A DNA stretch of 32,981 nucleotides from Ruminococcaceae bacterium UBA1404. GTDB taxonomy: Bacteria; Bacillota; Clostridia; Oscillospirales; Ruminococcaceae. Location of the stretch: assembly GCA_002305075.1 (NCBI GenBank), contig DBQC01000023.1, positions 52,002 to 84,982 on the forward strand, in the 5' to 3' direction. Below, piece by piece: positions 1-7,809 of this stretch. A program made the position numbers and the translations under genes. The notes under the pieces are model-generated. The model searched no databases. It had not been told where the DNA came from and saw only the letters and a program-made list of their open reading frames with translations. Every line of letters starts with the position of its first letter. Position 1 is the first letter of the stretch.

Positions 1-1
1 C

Positions 2-1723
2 GAATGGGTAACCGTAACCTTTACGAGCGCCGACACCAGCAAGGGCACGGTTAACGGTGCCACGAACAATGCTCTGGATGTCAGAGGCATCAAGGGTACG
101 ACTTTGAACGCCCCCGGCACCACCGCGGTCCCCGGCTATTTGTTTGAGAAGTGGACTAAAGGTTTCTCCCAAGTTAATTTCCCCACCACATTCCCGTCTA
201 CGAACACGACCTATACGGCCCAATGGAAGACAGATCCCAATTGGAGAACTGCAACCTTTAAAAGCGCCGACCTTACCAAGGGTACGGTCAATGGTGCTGG
301 CCCCGGCAACGCTCTTGTAGTGGGTGGCCCAAAAAACACGCCTATCCCTGCTCCCGGTGTCACATCGGCCCCCGGCTATAAGTTCGATAGGTGGACTGAT
401 TGGAAAGGGGATAGAGTTAATTTCCCCGGCCCCAAATTCCCCGATCCGAATATCACCCCAACCTACACCGCCAATTTTGTAAAAGATCCCAACCAATGGG
501 TAACCATCACCTTTAAGACCGGGCCTAACGGCACCATCGGTGGCGGTACCGCCAATGTGGTCAAAGAGGTGCTAAAAAACAGTGCCTTCCCAAGCCGCCC
601 CGCGCCAAACGCCGCCCCTGGCTATAAGTTTGACGGCTGGTACATCGGTAGCAGCAAGGTTACCTCATTCCCCACCAATGCCACAGAGAATAAGACCTAC
701 ACGGCTAAGTTTGTTAAAGACTCCGACCAGTGGGTAACCGTAACCTTTAAGAGCGCCGACACCAGCAAAGGTACGGTTAACGGCGCTGGCTTTGGCAATG
801 CGTATACAATAGAGGGCGTCATAAATGTGACTGCTTTGAACGCCCCTGGCACCACACGGGTTACCGGGTATGAGTTTGATAAGTGGACCACCGACCAGGC
901 TGGTCTCTATCCGGCCACCATTCCCAGCAAATTCCCCGCTGACGATGTGACCTATTATGCGCAGTGGAAGGAAAAGAGTGACGAATGGGTAACCGTAACC
1001 TTTACGAGCTTCGATACCAGCAAGGGCACGGTTAACGGTGCCACGGACAATGCCCTGGAAGTCAGAGGCATCAAGGGCGCGACTTTGAACGCCCCCGGCA
1101 CCACACCAGTACCCGGATATGTATTTAAAGGTTGGACCACTGCTGACAAATGGGGTCGCCACTACCCGGTCGTCGACCTCAGCAAATTTCCCAATTTCAA
1201 TGCGACCTATTACGCCCAATGGGATACAGATCCCGATTGGAGAACGGTAACCTTTAAGAGCGCCGACCCTACCAAGGGTACGGTCAATGGTGCCGGTACG
1301 GACGGCAGGCTTGAGGTGGGTGGCACAAAGGGTACGGAGATCCCTGTTCCCGGTGTCACATCGGCCCCCGGCTATAAGTTCGATAGGTGGACTGATTGGA
1401 GGGGAGATACAGTTACCTTCCCCCACACCAAATTTCCAATTTCCAAGGATTATAAACCGACCTACTATGCTCAGTGGGTAGAGGATGACAGCCAGTGGGT
1501 AACCACCACCTTTACCACCGATGGCAACGGCACCATTAACGAGGGAACCGACCCCATATCGGAGAAGCAGATTAAAGGCAGCGCATTCCCGGCCATCCCC
1601 ACCCCGGCCGCCGACACCGGCTATATGTTCGATGGTTGGTACGATGGCGATGCAAAAGTTGAGAGCTTCCCCGAAACAGCCACCAAAACCAAAACCTATG
1701 TGGCTAAGTTCGTGCCTGATCCA
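2..1723 (+). repeat. Tandem InlB-type coding repeats with a four-unit higher-order period
   Basis: Seven units begin at about 2, 239, 494, 728, 983, 1235 and 1493. Unit 5 resembles unit 1, unit 6 resembles unit 2 and unit 7 resembles unit 3, down to shared nucleotide stretches; for example the start of unit 1 recurs 981 bases later. The array therefore grew by duplicating a block of four different units, not one unit at a time. More units probably lie upstream. Confidence 0.85.
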
Positions 1724-3559
1724 GAGCAAACCAAAGAACTCTCCTACACCGTTGAGTACTACCTTGACGGCCAAATCGACCCCGAGAAGACGGCCACCGT
1801 CACAAAGGATGTCTGGATTTACAGCACCACGCTACCCGTTGATGCTGGTGCCATTAACACCACAGACGCTTTTGAGGGCAAGTTCTTCCTGAACACCGAC
1901 CCCGCCACCATCCCCGCGGAGATCGAGGGCGGCTCTACCATCAAAGTCTACTACAGCAGCACTTACACCGTGCGATTTGTAGCCGTAGTGGTGGCCGACG
2001 AGCGTGAAATTCATCGCTATACCCTCCAAGAGACAGGCAACCTGAACATCGCCTCCGATTTCCCCGCAGCGCCCGATGTGGATCCCTTCCCCAATACCGG
2101 CTCCAACTACTGGTACCTGGGAGACACGATAGAAAGCACCTATATCGATTCTGAACTACCCACAGGTACCGTGGGCGCCAATCTGGACAGCTTTACCGAC
2201 GGCGTGGCTACCTACTACGCCATCATGGAGAGCTACGCCCAAGATGGTGGCGATGTTTTTGCCCAACACAGTTATTACACCAACGGCAGCCTAACCGGCA
2301 GCCTGCCTACTGACGATAGCGAGATGCTGTTCTGGTTCATGGGCACCTATTTCTCCCATGTCACCGAGGAGGGCTACCTGCGGATCAACTTTAACCAGTG
2401 GCTCCAGCCCCTCTACGGTGGCAACACCTACACCCTCACCGGAGCCCGGATTGTCCGCCATCCCATAGCGGTGGCAGTGAATGAACCGGTTGCGCCTATG
2501 ATGTTCCGTGCGGCCGCTCTGCCCGCCGAGGGCAGGATTATCGTGGGCGGTCAGGACATCACCGACCAGCTTACTAAACTTGCCGACCTGCTCAACCTCT
2601 TAGAGGAGCGCGAAGGCGAGGATGCCTACACCGCCGAAGATGTAGACGCCTTTATGCGGGATGGCAGCCTGCCCGGCCTGCTTGCGCAGTACACCCTCGA
2701 TGAGATTGACAGCGAGCTTGCAGACCTGCAAAAGGCCCTTGATGCGCTGTACGGCGTGAAGGAGGAACTCTGCGAGGTATGCGGCGAGGCCCTTGCGGAC
2801 GGCATCTGCCAGAACACCGAGTGCCCCGAGCATCCCGATTATGTGGCTCCGGTCACCGACGGCGAGGAGGATGACGGCGACGACACCACCACCCCCGACG
2901 ACGGCGACGACACCACCACGACTGCCGGTGACGGCGAGGAGGACGATGGCGACGATACCACCACTCCCGGCGACGGCGAGGAGGACGACGGCGACGACAC
3001 CACCACTCCCGACAACGGCGAGGAGGATGACGGCGACAGCGACAACACGACCGCCGGTGACGGCGTCGACAGCGAGCTCTCCGAGGCTGCCATTGCCGAC
3101 CGTATGTCCTTCCTCTATCGGCACCGTGCAGCGCTTGAGCTCTACGATGCGCTTGAGTCCAAATACGGTCTTGCCGATAATGATCCCTACGAGGAATTCT
3201 GGGATGACGAAGGCGTGTTTGACACCACAGCGGCGGAAGCCTTTAACTACGACCCCGAAAATTACACCTACGAGATCAACTTCACTTACAACCGCACCGT
3301 AGGCGGCCCCGGTCCCGAGGATGACGATGATGATACCGGCGATGACACCTTCTTCATCGAAGAGGCGATCACTCCCTTGGCCGAGACCCCCATCCTGACC
3401 ATCCTTGATAACCCCATCCCGCTCGAGGCGCTGCCCTTTACCGGCGCTGCGACCGGAACGGCCATCATGGCCGCCGGCAGCTGGATTTCTGCTACCTTGA
3501 TAGCCGTGCGGCGCTTTATCCGTAAGCTCCGCGCCCGCCGCGAGCAGGATACCAAGTAG
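2..3559 (+). CDS. LPXTG-anchored surface protein with InlB-type repeats (5' end outside window)
   Basis: The frame is open from base 2, so the gene begins upstream; 1185 residues are visible. Residues 1 to about 574 are seven units of about 80 residues, each with the GYxFxxW core and a YxAxW/F end typical of InlB B-repeat (Listeria-Bacteroides) units. A MucBP-like stretch (VEYYLDG...VYY) follows at about 580-645, then a mixed region. Near 920 there is a four-Cys knuckle (CEVCG...CQNTEC), then an acidic Asp/Glu/Thr tract, and at 1144 a sortase motif LPFTG followed by about 21 apolar residues and an RRFIRKLRARR tail. This is the standard layout of a sortase-attached cell-wall protein. Such proteins are usually adhesins, but the ligand is unknown. 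The LPFTG, membrane segment and basic tail are seen directly; an adhesive role is inferred. Confidence 0.9.
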   Translation, partial: EWVTVTFTSADTSKGTVNGATNNALDVRGIKGTTLNAPGTTAVPGYLFEKWTKGFSQVNFPTTFPSTNTTYTAQWKTDPNWRTATFKSADLTKGTVNGAGPGNALVVGGPKNTPIPAPGVTSAPGYKFDRWTDWKGDRVNFPGPKFPDPNITPTYTANFVKDPNQWVTITFKTGPNGTIGGGTANVVKEVLKNSAFPSRPAPNAAPGYKFDGWYIGSSKVTSFPTNATENKTYTAKFVKDSDQWVTVTFKSADTSKGTVNGAGFGNAYTIEGVINVTALNAPGTTRVTGYEFDKWTTDQAGLYPATIPSKFPADDVTYYAQWKEKSDEWVTVTFTSFDTSKGTVNGATDNALEVRGIKGATLNAPGTTPVPGYVFKGWTTADKWGRHYPVVDLSKFPNFNATYYAQWDTDPDWRTVTFKSADPTKGTVNGAGTDGRLEVGGTKGTEIPVPGVTSAPGYKFDRWTDWRGDTVTFPHTKFPISKDYKPTYYAQWVEDDSQWVTTTFTTDGNGTINEGTDPISEKQIKGSAFPAIPTPAADTGYMFDGWYDGDAKVESFPETATKTKTYVAKFVPDPEQTKELSYTVEYYLDGQIDPEKTATVTKDVWIYSTTLPVDAGAINTTDAFEGKFFLNTDPATIPAEIEGGSTIKVYYSSTYTVRFVAVVVADEREIHRYTLQETGNLNIASDFPAAPDVDPFPNTGSNYWYLGDTIESTYIDSELPTGTVGANLDSFTDGVATYYAIMESYAQDGGDVFAQHSYYTNGSLTGSLPTDDSEMLFWFMGTYFSHVTEEGYLRINFNQWLQPLYGGNTYTLTGARIVRHPIAVAVNEPVAPMMFRAAALPAEGRIIVGGQDITDQLTKLADLLNLLEEREGEDAYTAEDVDAFMRDGSLPGLLAQYTLDEIDSELADLQKALDALYGVKEELCEVCGEALADGICQNTECPEHPDYVAPVTDGEEDDGDDTTTPDDGDDTTTTAGDGEEDDGDDTTTPGDGEEDDGDDTTTPDNGEEDDGDSDNTTAGDGVDSELSEAAIADRMSFLYRHRAALELYDALESKYGLADNDPYEEFWDDEGVFDTTAAEAFNYDPENYTYEINFTYNRTVGGPGPEDDDDDTGDDTFFIEEAITPLAETPILTILDNPIPLEALPFTGAATGTAIMAAGSWISATLIAVRRFIRKLRARREQDTK
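2863..3066 (+). repeat. Acidic Asp/Glu/Thr low-complexity tract
   Basis: The coding sequence repeats GDGEEDDGDDTTTP-like units about four times. It separates the four-Cys knuckle from the C-terminal part of the surface protein. It could be a wall-spanning spacer or a cation-binding tract; nothing in the sequence decides between these. Confidence 0.8.
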
Positions 3560-3600
3560 AGAAAATCTTTTAAGCCAAGTCTCATGCTCTACTGTTTCAC

Positions 3601-3628
3601 GAGGGCCCTCCCAGTCGGGAGGGCCCTC
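3601..3628. other. Strong inverted repeat after the surface protein gene
   Basis: A perfect 12-bp stem (GAGGGCCCTCCC) with a 4-base loop lies 41 bases after the stop codon. It has no T-run of its own. It stands just before a canonical terminator and may protect the mRNA 3' end or strengthen termination. Confidence 0.7.
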
Positions 3629-3639
3629 GGTCTATACGC

Positions 3640-3668
3640 AAAAAAGCCCTCCATCCGGAGGGCTTTTT
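3640..3668. terminator. Bidirectional terminator between convergent genes
   Basis: A 7-bp stem GCCCTCC/GGAGGGC with a 4-base loop is flanked by six A on the left and five T on the right. It serves the surface protein gene (+) and the membrane protein gene ending at 3675 (-). Confidence 0.85.
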
Positions 3669-3674
3669 GTTGTG

Positions 3675-4217
3675 CTATTCGATGCGCTTTTTAAACCGCG
3701 GGCGCAAAAAGCAGACATAATAGCGTGTGATAACGCCTATGGCCATGTCGTAGAGGATGAGCGTCACCATGATCATCCCATAGATACCAAGCAGTATGGG
3801 GGTGGTTAGGCTGTTCAGATTAAGGCCCAGATAGCCGGGGCCCATGATCATCAGCACACCGATTAGATTGACCACCACCGCCAGATGAAACAGCAGCCCC
3901 TTTAGCAGCGCGACAACCCATTTAGGCCGCATCACCTGAAGCTTTAAGCGCAAAATGGGGTAGTAGCCAAACAGCGTGACAAAGAGCAACACGGCCTCGA
4001 GGTCGGTGGAGAGCATACAGCACAGCAACGAGACGGCAAGATAGGAGACATAGGCCCATTTTACGCCATTTTCAAAGGCCACGCCCACCAGCACCAGACC
4101 GGCAATGGCCGGCAGGGTGTAGCCCAAAATGGGGAACAGCCCGGAACTGGTGAGCAGGCACCAGCTAAGGGCCGCCATGATGCCGCCTAGGGCCACGGCC
4201 CGGGTACGGTGTCTCAT
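3675..4217 (-). CDS. Predicted multi-pass membrane protein, function unknown
   Basis: 180 residues, almost all apolar, with five or six membrane segments and a basic C-terminus (RPRFKKR). The N-terminal pattern (short basic start, then a GGIMAALSW-like helix) recalls small ECF-transporter substrate-binding or related YbbH-like membrane proteins, but no diagnostic motif is visible, so no function is given. It starts 7 bases after the stop of the J-domain gene and has no clear ribosome binding site, which suggests translational coupling. It is the last gene of the DUF5685 - J protein - membrane protein unit and ends just before a shared terminator. Confidence 0.8.
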   Translation of the reverse strand: MRHRTRAVALGGIMAALSWCLLTSSGLFPILGYTLPAIAGLVLVGVAFENGVKWAYVSYLAVSLLCCMLSTDLEAVLLFVTLFGYYPILRLKLQVMRPKWVVALLKGLLFHLAVVVNLIGVLMIMGPGYLGLNLNSLTTPILLGIYGMIMVTLILYDMAIGVITRYYVCFLRPRFKKRIE

Positions 4218-4224
4218 GGGCGCA

Positions 4225-4842
4225 TCAGCAGCACAGGCGCCCGTTGCACAGGCAGTTTAGGCACATCATGGTGGTGCAAAGGTCGCAGGTGCTGCACTGG
4301 GCGTAGTTGCGCCCGTCGTAGGCGTAGCCCTGCTGAGCGGCGGTAAACTGCCGCACTGCAGCCTGATATTCGGGGTTGCCGGGCTTTAAGAGGGCGGCGG
4401 TTTGGATATGGCGGATGGCGTCGTCCAGCCAGCCCCGGGCATAGAGGGTCTGGCCCTTTAAAAAGTGCCACTCGGCGTCCTGCTGCTCTACGGGAATGCC
4501 ATTTAGTATCTCGTCGGCCTCGGTAATGCGGCCCTGGCTGATCAACCGGCGGACATCGGGGTATCGGCTGGCCGTCTGGCCCTGATAGCCGCCGTAGCCC
4601 CCATAACCTGCATGGCCCGACTGTTGGTTGGACTGGCCGCTGTTTTGAGGCTCCTGTCGCAGCCGGATAATTTCGTCGTAGGCTGCATTGACCTCCTTCA
4701 TCTTTTCGGCGGCCAGGTCGGCTAAGGGGTTGTTGACATAATTATCCGGATGATACTTGCGGGCCAGCTCCTTATAAGCTGTCCGGACCTCTTCGTCGGT
4801 GGCGTTCTGGGAGATGCCCAGCACGCTATAGGGATTGCTCAT
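4225..4842 (-). CDS. J-domain protein with TPR-like middle and cysteine-rich C-terminal tail
   Basis: 205 residues. Residues 1-65 form a J domain with the essential HPD at 31-33 in the usual helix II-III loop, so it should stimulate an Hsp70 (DnaK-type) ATPase. It lacks the G/F and zinc-finger regions of DnaJ. Residues about 95-170 look like one or two TPR-type helical hairpins (AEWHFLKGQTLYARG, DDAIRHIQTAALLKPG). The last 23 residues hold eight cysteines (C-x2-C-x2-C-x4-C-x2-C-x-C-x4-CC), a likely metal-binding or lipidation-like tail. The start has a good AGGAGGG site 8 bases upstream and overlaps the end of the DUF5685 gene by 17 bases, so the two are coupled. It is probably a client-specific co-chaperone; the client is unknown. 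Confidence 0.88.
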   Translation of the reverse strand: MSNPYSVLGISQNATDEEVRTAYKELARKYHPDNYVNNPLADLAAEKMKEVNAAYDEIIRLRQEPQNSGQSNQQSGHAGYGGYGGYQGQTASRYPDVRRLISQGRITEADEILNGIPVEQQDAEWHFLKGQTLYARGWLDDAIRHIQTAALLKPGNPEYQAAVRQFTAAQQGYAYDGRNYAQCSTCDLCTTMMCLNCLCNGRLCC

Positions 4843-5674
4843 GTTTTAGGCCCTCCTGCAGAACGGTATCGATGGTATGTCGCATCCCTACCGTCAATAT
4901 ATTATCTAATATAGATCTAAAGTGGCGTGGGCGCAGCAGCTCGTAGGCACTCAGGGCCTCGGCTTGGGTGAGATAGAGCGAAGCCCGCAGGGCATCGGGG
5001 TGGGTATCTGTATGCAGCAGAGGATTATAGCTGCCATTTTTTCTGTCCTGCGCAAGGTCGGCCACCGCATCGCAAGTATAAACAAAGCGTCCCATCATGT
5101 AGCCGAGCCTTGATAGAATGCGGCGCTCGTCCTCCTTTTCGCTCATCAGCGCAAACAGCTCGGAAAGCGCCGTGGCCGAAGGCTCGCAGGCCGCATCCAG
5201 ACCGGACTTGTCACACAGCTCCACGGTGTGCTGGCGCTCCATGGCCGCTGCAATGATGGCGTCGGCCTCGGGGTAGCGGGATGCGGCCCTTCGCCGGGCG
5301 CCATGAGCCAGCGGCAGCGCCGTCCGGTAGAGCAGCGAGGGCAGCGGGGGCTTGTCGGCAATATCGTCCCGTATCTTGTGATAGAGCATCAGCGCCGCCA
5401 CCCCCGCCGAAAACTGCAGTTCGGGGCAGTCCTCCAAATGGGGGGTACGGGACAACGGCTTATAGGGGCAGCGCCCCGGCTCCAACTTCGGCGCTGTTTC
5501 GGACAGCGAGAGATGCAGCAGCGTGGTAAAAGCAAAGTCATAGCTGAGCACAAATCGGGCCGCCGGGCCATAGCTGCGGGAGAGCGCCCGGCACAGCCCG
5601 CAGTACACGGCCTTATAAATCTCTAAGTCGGCCACCTTGAGCTCGGGGTTTAGCGGACGGATATAGCCAAACAC
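4826..5674 (-). CDS. DUF5685-family protein
   Basis: The GTG start at 5674 was chosen because a G-rich AAGGGGGGG site lies just upstream and the family begins (M)FGYIRPLxPEL. The frame stays open to 5725, but that extension has no ribosome binding site. The product has 282 residues, is mostly helical and looks soluble. Four cysteines (25, 28, 69, 83) include a CxxC in YCGLC. DDIAD at 103-107 and DAVADLAQD followed by NGSYNP at about 202-217 resemble the two Asp-rich motifs of class I isoprenoid synthases of the squalene/phytoene type. The family is known to me only as a domain of unknown function; the fold idea is inference. It heads a coupled three-gene unit with the J protein. Confidence 0.8.
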   Translation of the reverse strand: MFGYIRPLNPELKVADLEIYKAVYCGLCRALSRSYGPAARFVLSYDFAFTTLLHLSLSETAPKLEPGRCPYKPLSRTPHLEDCPELQFSAGVAALMLYHKIRDDIADKPPLPSLLYRTALPLAHGARRRAASRYPEADAIIAAAMERQHTVELCDKSGLDAACEPSATALSELFALMSEKEDERRILSRLGYMMGRFVYTCDAVADLAQDRKNGSYNPLLHTDTHPDALRASLYLTQAEALSAYELLRPRHFRSILDNILTVGMRHTIDTVLQEGLKHEQSL

Positions 5675-5772
5675 CGCACCGCCCCCCCTTTTGTTATAGT
5701 AGCAGTATAGCGCAAAGTGGGACAAAAATCATTAACAAATTGTGAGCGAAGAAAACCTAAGGAGAGAGAGCC

Positions 5773-6342
5773 ATGAGCTTTGCAGCGGTAAATGTGATTG
5801 CGCTTGGGGTGGCGATGGACGCCTTTGCGGTGGCCATGGCGGACGGCACCCGGCCCGAACGGGACAAATGGATGTCGGGGCTGGCCACGGCGCTGATGTT
5901 TGGGCTGGCGCAGGCCGGGATGATCGCCTTAGGCCATGGCTTAGGGGACCTGCTCTGGCTGCACGCCGCCGCCCGGGTGGGACAGGGGGCGTCGGCCTGC
6001 ATTTTATTTGGCATTGGGCTGCATATGATGCTCTCGTCCGAAGGTGAGACACCCCTGCCCGCACCGGTGTTGGGCGGCCTTTGGCAGCCGGTCACTTTGG
6101 TTGCCGAGGCCATGGCCGTCAGCGTGGATGCCTTTGCGGTGGGCGTTGGAATGGCGGCCCTTATGTCACGGATTTTGATAGCGGCTGCCTACATCGGGCT
6201 GGTTACGGCACTGCTCAGCGGCGTGGGCTATTTTGTGGGGTATCGGCTGGGCCGGCGCTGCTCAGCCGTCCCCGAGTTTTTGGGCGGAGCGCTGCTCATA
6301 GGTATGGCGGTGCATATTCTGCACCGGATGCTCTTGCTGTGA
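5773..6342 (+). CDS. mntP: Manganese efflux pump MntP
   Basis: 189 residues with about six membrane segments. Two copies of the family signature, AMDAFAV (residues 14-20) and SVDAFAVGVGM (about 116-126), carry the acidic residues needed for Mn(II) export in MntP/YebN. Length matches the family. The start has an AAGGAGA site. The protein should protect the cell from excess manganese at the cytoplasmic membrane. It is transcribed alone, divergently from the DUF5685 unit. I saw no yybP-ykoY manganese riboswitch in the 98-base gap, which is too short for one plus a promoter. Confidence 0.93.
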   Translation: MSFAAVNVIALGVAMDAFAVAMADGTRPERDKWMSGLATALMFGLAQAGMIALGHGLGDLLWLHAAARVGQGASACILFGIGLHMMLSSEGETPLPAPVLGGLWQPVTLVAEAMAVSVDAFAVGVGMAALMSRILIAAAYIGLVTALLSGVGYFVGYRLGRRCSAVPEFLGGALLIGMAVHILHRMLLL

Positions 6343-6351
6343 TAGGAACAG

Positions 6352-6377
6352 AAAAAAGACCGCGCAGGGCGCGGCCT
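6352..6377. terminator. Terminator between mntP and the convergent exported-protein gene
   Basis: CCGCGC/GCGCGG stem with a 3-base loop. Read on the minus strand it is followed by TCTTTTTT, so it fits best as the terminator of the gene ending at 6411. On the plus strand the T-run is weak. Confidence 0.7.
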
Positions 6378-6410
6378 TTATATGCGGGCGGGCGGGTGGA
6401 AACGGTCGGC

Positions 6411-7376
6411 CTAAGTCCGGCCCTCGGCGGCTCGACGGATCCTTCCTAACCAGACAAACAGCAATAGGGTCAAATAGGGCAGGGCGGGTGGCCGGCCCGA
6501 GTGGCCCGGACCGGTGTAGGGCGGCGTGGTCTGTCCTACCTGCAAGGTCAGCGTCTCCTCGGCAATCAGGCGGCCCTCTTCACCGGCCTCGGCCAGGACG
6601 AAATGGAGATTATACTGTCCGTTGTGGGGAAGCTGGGCGGTCAGCAGCACGGTTTTCATGCCGCCCGGCTCGGGCAGCAGGATCTCCATGCCCTCCGAGG
6701 CAGCCTCGCCCCCCAAGAGGAAGGGCCCCTCTTTCTCCCGCAGAAAAACGCCCTGGCTGTGGGGCGTGGCCGTTACCTTGAGCACCACCGGGCCTTGGTA
6801 GTCAAAGTTGCCGGTGGCCTCGTGGCGCACATACGCCTTAAACTGGAACAAATCGCCCCCGCTCAGGTCGCTTGGCAGGTCGCCGAAGGAGATGGCGTAT
6901 CGGGACAAGGGCGCCCGCCACACCACTTTCAGGCTGTCCAGAGCACGGCCGGGGGCGTCCTTCTCAAACAGCGTAAAGCTGAGGGGATGGTCACCCGCCT
7001 GCCGCAGCGTGACCCGCAGCGGAATTTCTATCACATCGCCGGGGGCCAGATCCCGGTCGGTGAGAATCAGCGTGTCGGGAGTAACCCGAATCCAGTCGGT
7101 GCCAAGGTCGCTGGGGCTGGGGTGATATTCCAGCAGAAGGCCCTCGGGTGGCGTTACCCGTACCGAGCCGCCCCGATAGGCCCGGGTGGCCTCGAGGCGC
7201 AGGCTGAAGGTGTAGGGGCGGTCGAGGGCGTCCACCGCATAGAGGCCACCGGTGCGGGGGCTGATGCCCTCGCCGATGGCTACAAGATCCAGGGCAGCAG
7301 CCGAAACATACAGCGGACACAAAAGCAGCGCCGCCATAAGTCCGGCAAGGACCAAAGCGCGAAGATATCTGGGCAT
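6411..7376 (-). CDS. Exported, membrane-anchored protein of unknown function
   Basis: The ATG at 7376 is preferred to the longer open frame because an AAAGGA site lies 7 bases upstream and a signal peptide starts there. The product is 321 residues. Residues 1-27 are a signal peptide (RYLRAL... then an apolar core, then VSAAA). The body is beta-rich, with immunoglobulin-like or DUF11-like phrases (LAPGDVIEIPLRVTLRQAGDH, GGMKTVLLTAQLPHNGQYNL). A Pro/Gly linker precedes a short C-terminal apolar segment (LPYLTLLLFVWLG) and an RIRR stop-transfer. It is likely held on the outer face of the membrane. I do not recognise a named family. Confidence 0.8.
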   Translation of the reverse strand: MPRYLRALVLAGLMAALLLCPLYVSAAALDLVAIGEGISPRTGGLYAVDALDRPYTFSLRLEATRAYRGGSVRVTPPEGLLLEYHPSPSDLGTDWIRVTPDTLILTDRDLAPGDVIEIPLRVTLRQAGDHPLSFTLFEKDAPGRALDSLKVVWRAPLSRYAISFGDLPSDLSGGDLFQFKAYVRHEATGNFDYQGPVVLKVTATPHSQGVFLREKEGPFLLGGEAASEGMEILLPEPGGMKTVLLTAQLPHNGQYNLHFVLAEAGEEGRLIAEETLTLQVGQTTPPYTGPGHSGRPPALPYLTLLLFVWLGRIRRAAEGRT

Positions 7377-7502
7377 GGTTTTTCCTTTCCGGCCGCAGAC
7401 AAGGCGGCCTGTGTTGTGGCAGAATTCTTTCCTATTTTTAGCCGCCGCAGGGCATTTAGTCAGTCGGCGCAAATTTTTGTAAGCCCTCCAAGGCAAACAA
7501 AA

Positions 7503-7523
7503 GCCCCCACCAAAGGCGGGGGC
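7503..7523 (-). terminator. Terminator of the small four-Cys gene
   Basis: GCCCCC...GGGGGC stem with short inner pairs, followed on the minus strand by CTTTTGTTT. It lies 17 bases after the stop of the gene at 7540-7761. Confidence 0.75.
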
Positions 7524-7539
7524 AGGCAGATTGCGGTGT

Positions 7540-7761
7540 CTAAAGCTCAAAATCTTCGGGGGAAAAATCCGGCAGCTGGGGGTTGACCCCCATAGGTACC
7601 CGCTTTAGGGGGGCATAAACATACTTGCGGCAGCTGTAGCCCGGAGAAACAATGCCCTTTTTGCGGCAGAGCACCGATTTTTGGTCGCTGGTAAAGCTGC
7701 CGTGCTCACAATGGGCGCAGGCCGGCTCGATGCGCTGGCCAAAGACCTTCCTTTTAAGCAT
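7540..7761 (-). CDS. Small conserved four-cysteine protein
   Basis: The ATG at 7761 follows an excellent AAAGGAGGTGG site, so the upstream extension to 7797 is not used. The product has 73 residues. Two cysteine pairs, CAHC near residue 15 and two single cysteines later (VLCRKKG, YSCRKY), form a likely zinc or iron-sulfur site. The phrase CRKKGIVSPGYSCRKYxYxPLKRxP resembles short uncharacterised proteins I recall from other Clostridia. It lies 48 bases downstream of ylbJ, with its own possible extended -10 (TGGTATACT) just before it. No function is proposed. Confidence 0.8.
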   Translation of the reverse strand: MLKRKVFGQRIEPACAHCEHGSFTSDQKSVLCRKKGIVSPGYSCRKYVYAPLKRVPMGVNPQLPDFSPEDFEL

Positions 7762-7809
7762 GGTCGCCACCTCCTTTTCTTTTCCAGTATACCACACCGT
7801 TCCCCATTT

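Noticed and set aside
2..1723. CRISPR-like regular repeats
   Set aside because: The repeat units are about 240 bases, in frame and protein-coding, with no short identical repeats and spacers.
665..1774. Long minus-strand open frame of 369 codons across the surface protein repeats
   Set aside because: It is the antisense shadow of a repetitive GC-rich gene, with no ribosome binding site and low-complexity product.
5675..5772. Manganese (yybP-ykoY) riboswitch before mntP
   Set aside because: The gap is only 98 bases, contains the divergent gene's signals and shows none of the conserved riboswitch segments.
6501..7586. Plus-strand open frame of 361 codons
   Set aside because: It runs antisense to the exported-protein gene, whose signal peptide, site and terminator are clear.
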